A DNA stretch of 24,720 bases. Origin: JBEIJQ01 sp040380145. Lineage in GTDB: Bacteria > Bacteroidota > Bacteroidia > Chitinophagales > Saprospiraceae. A program made the position numbers and the translations under genes. A model generated the notes under the pieces. That model did no database searches and was not told the DNA's origin. It saw only the letters and a list, made by a program, of their open reading frames with translations. This document shows positions 6,983 to 15,700 of the stretch, piece by piece. Each line of letters starts with the position of its first letter. Within the stretch, counting starts at the first letter, position 1. The stretch lies in assembly GCA_040380145.1 (NCBI GenBank), contig JBEIJQ010000023.1, positions 1-24,720 of the forward strand, read 5' to 3'.

Positions 6983-8680
6983 TTGAACTTGAATTTTACA
7001 AAAAATTTCGCCCGACCGCTTTTTCTGCTATTCTGCTTGGCCGTTGCGACGAGCCTTTCGGCCCAAAACGACTACTTCAAAAGACTGTACCGGTTCACCT
7101 ACGCCGACACCCTGCGCGGCAGCCTGCGCCCCGAACGCACCTGCTACGATGTTACCCGATACGACCTGAAAGTGCGGGTTGACATCCCCTCGCGCTCCAT
7201 TTCGGGCAGCTGCCGCATCCATTTCGACGCCCGCATCGGCTTCAACCTGTTGCAATTGGACCTGTTCGCCAACATGGTCCTCGACAGCGTCGTGCACCGG
7301 GGCCGCAAACTGCCCTTTTTCCGAAAGGCCAACGCTGTATTCGTGGATTTCGGCGCCGACAATATCCGCGAAAGCGGCTCCCACGACGATTTCACGGTAT
7401 TTTACCACGGCCAGCCCATCGCCGCCAAAAACCCGCCCTGGGACGGCGGCTTCGTGTGGCAGGAAGACGACCTGGGCCGCCCCTTCGTGGGCGTTTCCTG
7501 CCAGGGCATCGGCGCCAGCCTGTGGTGGCCCAACAAAGACCACCTGTCCGACGAGCCCGACAGCATGTTCATCTCCTGCGAGATCCGCGACACATCGCTG
7601 ATGGCCGCCTGCAACGGCCGGTTCAACGGCATGCGCCGCTTGCCCGACGGCTGGACGGCCTACGACTGGTTCGTGGGCTATCCGATCAACAACTACGACG
7701 TGACCCTCAACATCGCCGATTACGCCCACTTTTCGGACGAATACACAAGCCCCTTCACCGGCAAGCGCCTCGCCTTGGACTACTATGTGCTGAAAAGCAA
7801 CCTCGGCAAGGCCCGCCGTCAGTTCAAACAAGTGCACGACGTGCTGCGTATCTTCGAAAAGGCCGTCGGCCCTTACCCCTTCTGGGATGACGGCTACAAG
7901 CTCGTCGAGACCCCCTACCTCGGGATGGAGCACCAGAGCGCCATCGCCTACGGCAACCGATACCGGAACGGCTATCTCGGATACCAGCCGCCCGGCGTGG
8001 ATTTCGACTACATCATCGTCCACGAGACCGGCCACGAATGGTTCGGCAACAGCCTCTCGTGCAACGATCTGGCCGAGATGTGGCTCCACGAATCCTTCAC
8101 CACCTACCTCGAATCCGTTTTCGTGGAGGAAAAGTACGGGTACGCCACGATGCTCCAGTACATCAACCATTTCGGGGAAAATGTCGCCAACGACCAGCCC
8201 ATGCGCGGCCCCGAAGGCGTGAACTTCGAAGAACACGGCACCGACATCTACTACAAAGGCGCCCTGATGCTCAACACCCTGCGCCACTGCATCGGCAACG
8301 ACACCCTGTGGTGGGGCCTTTTCCGGGATTTCCATCTGCGCCACCGGCTGGGACATGCCACCGGCGCGGATTTCGCCGAAATCGTCCGCGAACGCGCCGG
8401 GCAAGATTACGGGCCTTTTTTCGAACAATACCTCGACCGCCCCCAAATCCCCGTGCTGGAGTACCGGTTTGCCCGAAAAGGCCGCCAACGGACGGTCGAA
8501 ATGCGCTGGACGGATGTGCCCGACAACTTTTCGATGCCCATCGAAACCGGCGCCCCCGGCCGTTGGCAGCGCACAACGGTGAAGGCCGGGCAATGGACCG
8601 CCGTGCCCCTCTCATGCCCCGTGGCAGACTTTCGGGTGGCCACCGACAAATGGTTCGTCGAAACCCGTCTGACGAAATAA
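6983..8680 (+). CDS. Secreted M1 family metallopeptidase
   Basis: This 565-residue protein has the gluzincin zinc site H347-E-T-G-H351 with E370 nineteen residues later (WLHESF), the HExxHx18E spacing of M1 aminopeptidases. The exopeptidase motif appears as GMEHQS (314-319), a variant of GAMEN. The expected catalytic tyrosine is Y423 in YYKGA. An N-terminal beta-sandwich domain precedes the catalytic domain. The long C-terminal helical domain of full-size M1 enzymes is absent, as is usual in the shorter Bacteroidota members. A signal peptide (about 1-27, ending SLSAQ) predicts export to the periplasm or surface. No ATG lies upstream of the signal, so the start is taken as TTG at 6983; TTG at 6989 is an alternative. 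It probably trims peptides for nutrition. Confidence 0.95.
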   Translation: MNLNFTKNFARPLFLLFCLAVATSLSAQNDYFKRLYRFTYADTLRGSLRPERTCYDVTRYDLKVRVDIPSRSISGSCRIHFDARIGFNLLQLDLFANMVLDSVVHRGRKLPFFRKANAVFVDFGADNIRESGSHDDFTVFYHGQPIAAKNPPWDGGFVWQEDDLGRPFVGVSCQGIGASLWWPNKDHLSDEPDSMFISCEIRDTSLMAACNGRFNGMRRLPDGWTAYDWFVGYPINNYDVTLNIADYAHFSDEYTSPFTGKRLALDYYVLKSNLGKARRQFKQVHDVLRIFEKAVGPYPFWDDGYKLVETPYLGMEHQSAIAYGNRYRNGYLGYQPPGVDFDYIIVHETGHEWFGNSLSCNDLAEMWLHESFTTYLESVFVEEKYGYATMLQYINHFGENVANDQPMRGPEGVNFEEHGTDIYYKGALMLNTLRHCIGNDTLWWGLFRDFHLRHRLGHATGADFAEIVRERAGQDYGPFFEQYLDRPQIPVLEYRFARKGRQRTVEMRWTDVPDNFSMPIETGAPGRWQRTTVKAGQWTAVPLSCPVADFRVATDKWFVETRLTK

Positions 8681-9011
8681 TCGCTCGAACACCAGGAAAA
8701 CGGCCGTTTTGACCTGCCAAGTCTGCCGTTTTGGCCGAGAATCGTTACCGGGTCCGAAATAAAATTTTTTTGTTTTGTTTATTTTCAAAAACTTGATTTT
8801 TAAATTTCATCAATTTTATATTTATATTTTTTACAAAAAAATTTAATTTTTATTTTTTTAAAGTTTTTTTATAATAAAAAAGAATGCTTTATTTTTTATG
8901 CAAAAAAATAAAAAATCGGGTTGAAAAAAATTTTATTGTACAGGTACCATTCTTGTAGATGGAAAATGGTAATTTTATCCTAAATTTTTCATCTCCCAAA
9001 TCTCAACCATC
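8681..9011 (+). other. AT-rich intergenic region upstream of the phasin-like gene
   Basis: This 331-base spacer holds no credible gene. Bases 8761-8940 contain 20 G or C in 180 positions (11%), against strongly GC-rich flanking genes, and consist of long A and T runs. Near the phasin start an inverted repeat, TACCATT (8945-8951) and AATGGTA (8965-8971) with a 13-base spacer, could be an operator or leader hairpin. No clear TAnnTTTG box was found. The region probably carries the promoter and leader of the phasin-like gene. Its base composition is also what nucleoid-associated proteins prefer or what an origin-type unwinding element needs, but no DnaA-box cluster was noticed. Confidence 0.6.
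8697..8732 (+). terminator. Weak candidate terminator after the M1 peptidase
   Basis: AAAACGGC (8697-8704) can pair with GCCGTTTT (8725-8732) around a 20-base loop, ending in four T. The first arm also lies in a self-contained palindrome, AAAACGGCCGTTTT (8697-8710). It lies 17 bases after the peptidase stop. The pairing is short and the call is tentative. Confidence 0.25.
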
Positions 9012-9386
9012 ATGGAAGACACGCTGAAAAAAGTCCTCTACACCGGTGTGGGCCTCGTTTCCGACACCATCGAGAATGTCAAAAAGACCGTGGACGAAAT
9101 GGTCAAAAAAGGCGATGTTTCGCAAGAGCACGGCAAAAAAATCGTGGACGGCTTCACCAAAAAATACGAGCACGGCAAGGACGATGTGGAATCACGCCTG
9201 CGAACGATGGTGAACGGCGCCCTGGAAAAACTCAACCTGCCCAAGGCCGACGAGGTCGAAAAACTCGAAAAGCGCATCAAGTCGCTGGAGGTTAAAGTCG
9301 GCCTGCTCAACAAAGAGCTCGACAAGATGGAAAAGGCCAACGGCGAGGACGAAGAGCCGAAAAAAACCACCCGCGCCAAGCACTGA
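9012..9386 (+). CDS. Phasin-like coiled-coil protein
   Basis: The protein has 124 residues, is highly charged and almost wholly helical. An amphipathic N-terminal segment (MEDTLKKVLYTGVGLVSDTI) is followed by a helix rich in Lys and Glu, then a leucine-heptad coiled coil at about 80-112 (VEKLEKRIKSLEVKVGLLNK) and a basic tail (KKTTRAKH). This layout is typical of the short phasin-superfamily / PhaF-like proteins found across bacteria, including ones without polyhydroxyalkanoate. The role could be granule coating, or a stress or nucleoid-related function hinted at by the basic tail. No PHA synthase gene lies in this window, so granule association is not supported locally. The gene stands alone, with a long AT-rich leader and a strong terminator, suggesting independent and possibly high expression. 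Confidence 0.75.
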   Translation: MEDTLKKVLYTGVGLVSDTIENVKKTVDEMVKKGDVSQEHGKKIVDGFTKKYEHGKDDVESRLRTMVNGALEKLNLPKADEVEKLEKRIKSLEVKVGLLNKELDKMEKANGEDEEPKKTTRAKH

Positions 9387-9408
9387 ACGCGGCCAGCCAA
9401 GAGTACAG

Positions 9409-9440
9409 ACGCCCCGAACGAGTTTCGGGGCGTTTTCTTT
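9409..9440 (+). terminator. Intrinsic terminator of the phasin-like gene
   Basis: ACGCCCCGAA (9409-9418) pairs perfectly with TTCGGGGCGT (9424-9433) around a 5-base loop and is followed by TTTCTTTT. It lies 22 bases after the stop codon. This is a classic rho-independent terminator. Confidence 0.9.
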
Positions 9441-9489
9441 TGCGGGACCGTCCCCGCCGGCGACGGAGGAAATTCTGACTCGGATGTGC

Positions 9490-9497
9490 TATTTTTG
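9490..9497 (+). promoter_or_regulatory. Probable -7 promoter box of mutS
   Basis: TATTTTTG matches the Bacteroidota -7 consensus TAnnTTTG exactly and lies 23 bases before the mutS ATG, just downstream of the preceding terminator. No convincing TTG -33 element was found at the usual distance. Confidence 0.45.
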
Positions 9498-9520
9498 CCC
9501 TGAACAGGATTTTCCCGCAC

Positions 9521-12200
9521 ATGGCCCACAAACACAGCGCGCCCCATACCCCGGAAGCAACGCACGAACCGTACTCCGGTTTCGACAGGGAAACGCCCCT
9601 GATGGCGCAGTACAACCAGATCAAGGCCGCCCAACCGGACGCCCTGCTGCTGTTCCGCGTCGGGGACTTCTACGAGACTTTCGGGAGCGACGCCGTGGTG
9701 GTGGCCGGCGTGTTGGGCATCGTGCTCACCAAGCGCAACAACGGCGGCTCCGATGTGGAACTGGCGGGATTCCCCTACCATTCGCTGGAATTGTACCTTC
9801 CGCGCCTCGTGCGCGCCGGCCACCGCGTGGCCATCTGCGACCAGTTGGAAAAACCGAGCAAAGAAAAAAAGATCGTCCGCAGGGGCATCACCGAAGTCGT
9901 GACCCCGGGCGTGGCGACGGGCGACAACCTGCTCGACACCAAGGCCAACAACTTCCTGGCCTGCGTGCATCCCGCCGCAAAAGGCCTGTTCGGCGCCGCT
10001 TTCCTCGATGTGTCCACGGGCGAGTTCCTCGTGGCCGAAGGCGACGGCCCTTACCTCGACAAACTTTTCCAAAGTTTCCAACCCTCCGAAATCCTGTACC
10101 CCAAAGGCCGCAAACGAGACCTGGAAAAGATTTTGGGCGACAAGGCCTATCTGTACGGACTGGACGAGTGGATCTTCACCGAAGATTACGCGCGCGGCAA
10201 ACTGCTCGAACAATTCGAAGTGGCCAACCTCAAAGGTTTCGGGGTGGAAGACCTTGCGTTGGCGCAGATCGCTGCCGGAGCCGCCCTGCACTACCTCGGC
10301 AGCATCGAGATCAACAACCGCCGCCACTTCACCCACTTGTCGCGCATACTGCCCGACCGCTATGTTTGGCTGGACCGGTTCACGGTGCGCAACCTCGAAC
10401 TGATCCATACCCCGCACGAAAACGGCCGCACGCTGCTGTCGGTCCTCGACCAGACCATTACTCCCATGGGCTCGCGCCTGCTGAAAAAATGGGTGGCCTT
10501 GCCGCTCAAAGACCGCAAAGCCATCGAAGGAAGGCACGACACCGTGCGCCACCTGATAGACAAAGGAGACGACGCCTCGGCGATCGAACAACAACTGCGG
10601 CAGGTGGGCGATTTGGAACGGCTGGTTTCCAAAGCTCCGCTCGGCAAGATCAATCCCCGCGAAATGCGCCAACTGCTCCGCTCCCTGCTGGCGATCGAAG
10701 CGCTGCGCGGACAGCTGGCGGCCTCCGAAAGCCCGGCCCTGCAAGGCATGGGCGATCGGCTGAACCCCTGCCCCACCCTGCGCGAACGCATCCAACGGGA
10801 ACTGCAGGAAGACCCGCCCGCGCTCGTCGGCAAAGGCAATGTGATCGCCGCGGGCGTTTCGGACGAACTGGACGAACTGCGCGGGCTGATCCACAACAGC
10901 AAAGAAATCCTGCTAGACATCCAGCGCCGGGAAGCGCAGAACACGGGCATCTCCAACCTCAAGATCGGTTTCAACAGCGTCTTCGGCTACTACCTAGAAG
11001 TCACCAACAAGCACAAAGACAACGAGGCCATCCCCCGCGAATGGATCCGCAAACAGACCCTCGCCAACGCCGAACGATATGTCACGGAAGAGCTCAAGGT
11101 GCTCGAACAGAAAATCCTCGGCGCGGAAGACAACATCCTGGCCATCGAAGAACGTCTGTTCGCCGACTTGGCCCACGCCGTCCAGGAATTTATCCGGCCG
11201 ATCCAGTTGAACGCATCCGTTTGCGCACAGTTGGACTGCCTGCTGTCGTTCTCCAAAGTGGCCGTGCGCAACAACTACTGCCGTCCCCAGCTGAACGACG
11301 GGCTTTCGATCGAGATCGCCGAGGGGCGCCACCCCGTGATCGAGCTGCAACTGCCCATCGGCGAGCCGTATGTGCCCAACGACATTTTCCTGTCGAACGA
11401 CGAACAGCAGATCCTCGTGCTCACCGGCCCCAACATGGCCGGCAAATCCGCGCTCCTGCGGCAGACCGCCCTGATCTGCCTGATGGCGCAGATGGGGGAG
11501 CTTCGTGCCCGCCCGCACGGCCCGGCTCGGGCTGTTGGACAAAGTCTTCACCCGCGTCGGGGCCAGCGACAACATGGCGGCGGGCGAGTCCACTTTCATG
11601 GTGGAAATGACCGAAACCGCCAGTATCCTCAACAACATCTCGGACCGAAGCCTGATCCTGTTGGACGAGATCGGGCGCGGCACCAGCACCTACGACGGGA
11701 TTTCCATCGCCTGGAGCATCGCCGAGTACCTGCACGAAAACGGAACGGCCCGCCCCAGGACGCTTTTTGCGACCCATTACCACGAACTCAACGAACTGGC
11801 CGAGAAATTCGAGCGGATCCGAAACTTCCACGTAGCCACCAAAGAGGTCGGCAACAAAGTGATCTTTTTGCGCAAGCTGCAGCCCGGCGGCACCCAACAC
11901 AGTTTCGGCATTCACGTGGCGCGCATGGCCGGGATGCCCAAACCGGTCGTACAGCGCTCCGCGGAGATCCTCGAACAACTCGAAAAAAAGCACATCGACG
12001 GCCAGGGCGCCCAAGCAGCCGATCGGTTGCGAAATGTTCAGGTGCGGCCGGTACAACTTTCGATTTTCGACGCGCCGGCGGCCGATCCAGTCTTGGAAAA
12101 CATCCGCGAAGCCATCCAAGACGCCGATGTCAACCGGATGACACCCGTGGAGTGCATGATGAAACTGTTGGAATGGAAAAAAATGGTGGACGAAGCCTGA
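9521..12200 (+). CDS. mutS: DNA mismatch repair protein MutS, frame broken by one extra G
   Basis: MutS recognises mismatches and recruits MutL. The mismatch-contact motif is intact (GDFYETF, F50 and E52). Connector, lever and clamp regions follow, and Walker A is GPNMAGKS at residues 636-643. After QMG (about residue 659) the first frame turns to non-homologous sequence. The correct protein resumes one frame over with PARTARLGLLDKVFTRVGASDN, Walker B ILLDEIGRGTS and the FATHYHEL segment, and ends at 12200. The break is a run of five G at 11494-11498; with four, the protein reads MGSFVPAR as in other MutS. Corrected length is 892 residues, close to normal. As written, the ATPase domain loses Walker B and the dimerisation region. 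A sequencing or assembly indel is the simplest explanation; a real mutator lesion is possible. The ATG at 9521 fits the family start, with a -7 box 23 bases upstream. Confidence 0.95.
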
Positions 12201-12240
12201 TTTCCTCCGAAAGCCCCACACGACCAAAACTATTTCCCCT

Positions 12241-12725
12241 ATGTTTTCAACAGAATTGAACCGATTTCCCGCCGACTCCCGCGTTTGGGTATATGTTTCC
12301 GGCCGTCAGTTGACGGAGGAAGAATCGATTTCGGCCCTTGAGCGGGCACGGATTTTCGTGGGCGATTGGACCAGCCACGACCGCCGTTTGAAAGCCCACG
12401 CCGAAATATTGTCCGGCCGTTTCCTGATCTTGCTCGTGGACGAATCGCAGGCCGGTGCCAGCGGATGCGGAATAGACAAGTCCGTTCATTTCGTCCGCCA
12501 ACTCGGCGAATCGCTGAACACGGACTTTTTCGACCGTATGGTTTTGTTTGGAAAGAAAAAGAGTTGGTCCGAGCCGCCCGTCGGGAAGATTTCGAGGAAA
12601 GATTCCGAACAGGGGACATAGGCCCCGAAACCCTTGTGTTCGATCCTTTGGTACAGAACAAAGGCCAACTCGTCGAGTGTTTTCTGCGCCCGTTGAAGGA
12701 CAGTTGGCACGCTCGTTTCGTATAA
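12241..12725 (+). CDS. Conserved Bacteroidota protein of about 160 residues, frame broken by one missing base
   Basis: The first frame from ATG 12241 gives RVWVYVSGRQLTEEESISAL, then FLILLVDESQAGASGCGIDKSV and NTDFFDR, then loses similarity and ends at 12621. The family sequence continues in the next frame from about 12537 (YGFVWKEKELVRAARREDF, LVFDPLVQNKGQL, and a PLKDSWHARFV tail) to a TAA at 12723-12725. Restoring one T near 12536-12538 joins the parts as FFDRYGFVWK and yields 161 residues. This family is often named ABC transporter ATPase in Bacteroidota databases (from memory), but no Walker A or B motif is visible here, so the name is unsupported and the function unknown. It follows mutS by 40 bases on the same strand and may share its transcript. 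The terminator hairpin begins at its stop codon. Confidence 0.8.
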
Positions 12726-12757
12726 CAAAAAGGGGGCTTTCGAGCCCCCTTTTTGTT
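12724..12757. terminator. Perfect bidirectional terminator
   Basis: AACAAAAAGGGGGCT (12724-12738) and AGCCCCCTTTTTGTT (12743-12757) form a perfect 15-bp stem closed by a TTCG loop. The A5/T5 arms provide a U tract in both directions. It serves the mutS-side transcript, overlapping the stop codon at 12723-12725, and the convergent lamin-tail/CotH gene, which ends 5 bases away. Confidence 0.93.
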
Positions 12758-12762
12758 CGGCG

Positions 12763-15700
12763 TTATCGGATCAGCGTCACGTCGCCCTGCAGTTCGACGC
12801 GGACGGGTTCGCCGTTTCTGGTGGTGTTGTAGCGCAGGAACCACAGATACACCTCGCGGGGAGCGGAGTCCGCACCGGTCCAACCGGCCGTGGGATCAGC
12901 GGTTTCGAACACGCATTTTCCCCAACGGTCGAACACCGTGAAGCGGTAATCCGAGATGTCGTCGCAGTGCGCGAGCAGGGGCTTGAACACATCGTTGCGG
13001 CCATCGCCGTTGGGCGTGAAAGCATTGGGCACGGCGTTTTCGCAGTCGGAGCAGAGTTCGTATCCGATGACGACCTCATCGGAAGCCGAACAGTCGGCCA
13101 GCGTGACGGTCACGGCGTAGGTCCCCGATTGGGCAACCGCGAAGGACGCGGCGGAGGAGCCGTCCTGCCAAAGATAGGCAGCGCCTGTGTTTTGCGCGTA
13201 CAGCTCGATGGTTTCGCCGTTGCAGAGCGTGCTGTCGGTACCCAATTCCACGACGGGAAGGGGGGTCACTTGGACTTGTACGGTATCGGAAGTGGCGCAG
13301 CCGTTGAGATCCACCGCTACCGAGTAGGTTCCGGACGCAGAGGCATCGATCAGAGCGTCCGTTTGACCGTTCTGCCACAAATAGGTGGCGCCCGGGTTGC
13401 CGGCGTCCAGCGGGACGGGCGTTCCGGCGCAAACGGCGCGGTCTTGTCCGAGGTCGACGGCCGGATACGGCGTGAAGGTCACTGTCACCGTATCGAACGC
13501 TCGGCAACCGTTCAGATCCACCTCCACGAAGAACTGCCCGCCGATAGAGGGCGAAAGGGTTGCGCCCGTCGAGCCGTCCTGCCAGAGGTATTCCGCGCCC
13601 ACAAAGGTCGCCTCGAGCAGGACCGATGAGCCGTCACAGGCCGTGACGTCGGCACCGAGATCGATCGCCGGAACCTGGTTGACCGTCACGTCGGCCGTAT
13701 CGCCGGCCGAACAATTGCCGAGGGATACCTCCACGAAGTATTGACCGGTCTGGGCCACGGAGAGCGTGGCCCCGGAGGACCCGTCCTGCCAAAGGTAGGT
13801 CGCGCCGGGATTGCCGGCATCGAGCAGCTGATCGGAGCCTTCGCAGAACACATAGGGGCCGCCGAGCGAAACGACCGGGACGGGATTGACCGCGATCTGG
13901 GCCGCTGCCTGTGCAGTACACCCGTTGAGGGTAACGGTGACCGCGTAGTTGCCGGCCACAGTGGCCACATAAACATCGCCGGTGCTGCCGTCTTGCCACA
14001 GGAATGTCGCGCCGTTCACACTGGGATCGAGCACCACCGTTTGGCCAGCACAAACGGCCGTGTTGGCGGGAAGGCTCGGCGCTGGAAGCGCATTGACCGT
14101 CACCGTCACGGTATCGCTGCCGATCCCGTTGGAAACGACATAAGTGGTGGTCAGCGCGGGCGAAACCACCAGCGAATCCCCCGTTCCGATAATGGCGGGA
14201 TCGTCCACCAGCGTCCAAGTGAAACCATTGCCACCGGCCGCTTCCAAGGTGATGCTTTCGCCCGCGCACAGCACTGGCGCGTTGGGCGTCACCGACACCC
14301 CGAGGATACGGAAATGGGCGATGATCGTATCGGGGCCTTGCAGCACGGTGGTGCCATCAGCCTGCTGTAGCGATGGAGTCACCGTGTGGTTGTCGAGTTC
14401 CCAGTAGTCGAACATCCAGCCGGCATTGGCCAAGGCCTGCAGATCGATGTCCACTCCCCCAAAATAAGTGCCCGACCAAGGATAATTGTTGAGTGTCAAA
14501 GTATTGAAAACCACATTGCCCGAAAGCGGCGGATCCACCAGTACCGTCACGGTGTGCGGTCCGTTGACGGCCGGCTCGTAGCAGTCCACGATACCGCCGT
14601 TGATGAAATTGCAGCGGCCGAGGATCTGGTTGCGGAGATATTGAACGTTCGTCTGCCATTCCTGCATGGTACCCTGCCAGCGAGCCACCTGTTGAGGCAT
14701 TTCGGGGCCGATGATGGCCAGCAGGCTGTCGAGGTGCTGTATCATATTGTCGCAGGAAAAAACCGTGTTCAGCAGATCCGCGTAGCGGGTGATGTACATG
14801 CTGAAGAAGTCCGGGTTGTCCAACAAGCGGTTGAACACCTGCGAGTGCGTGATGGTGGGGCTGTTGGGGAAGGCGTTGTCGGTTGCACAAGGATCGTTGT
14901 CGTAATCCGTAGTAGGCAAGCCGGTGTAATTTTGTCCGAGGTCGAAGGTGTTGTCCATGTCCCAGAGAGCATATTTCCAAGGCACGCCGGGCGCCTCGCG
15001 GCCCCGCCACCACATCGTGTTCCAGTTGAGCCAGTCGGAATTGACGGTATAGGTGTTGATCATGAAATAATCTATCAGCGACATCAGGTCCATCCGGGCC
15101 GACACATAGGCGTAGTTGGCGGGATCGACCATGGGGTTGTTGTTGATAAAATCGACAAGATTGTAGTACGCCGTATCGGAGCCGTATTCGACGTTGATTC
15201 CGCCCCAATACTTGATCATGTCCACATCGGGTTCTTCTTGGGAATAGTAAAAGTCAGTGTAGTCGGAATCCACTCTTTCGCGCAGTTCGTACAGCCCCCA
15301 GTAATCGCCGTTGATGTACACGATGCAGTGCTGCAGGCGGCGCAGATCGACGTGGAGGTTCCCCTCTTCCGCAAGGGTTTGGGAAAATGCATCGCGCACG
15401 TGGCAGCTGGGGAGATTCCAGTAGTTATCGGCGCCCGGATAACAGTCGGAACCGGCCGCCTTCAAGATCACCACATCGTATTCGTCTCTTGGGGAAGTGG
15501 GAAAAATGGGGTATTCGATGTTGTTGTCGTACCCATATTCGTCGCGGGTATGGAAGCGGATGCCCTTTTGGTCGAAATTCCAAGAATCGTTTCCGTGGCC
15601 TCGCGTATCGCCCTCCATTTCGAACTGCTGTTGCAGGGCCACGTCGAAAAACTCGATGGCGTTGCGGATCTCGCCGTTGGCGCCGCCGTTGAAGAGGCCG

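Noticed and set aside
8745..9011. A replication origin in the AT-rich spacer.
   Set aside because: No cluster of DnaA boxes and no dnaA, gidA or parAB neighbours were seen.
9012..9386. A polyhydroxyalkanoate storage locus.
   Set aside because: Only the phasin-like protein is present; no synthase, thiolase, reductase or depolymerase gene lies in the window.
9484..11610. A 708-codon open frame overlapping mutS in another frame.
   Set aside because: Its translation is Arg/Pro/Gln-rich shadow sequence until the frameshift point, where the tail briefly enters the true MutS frame.
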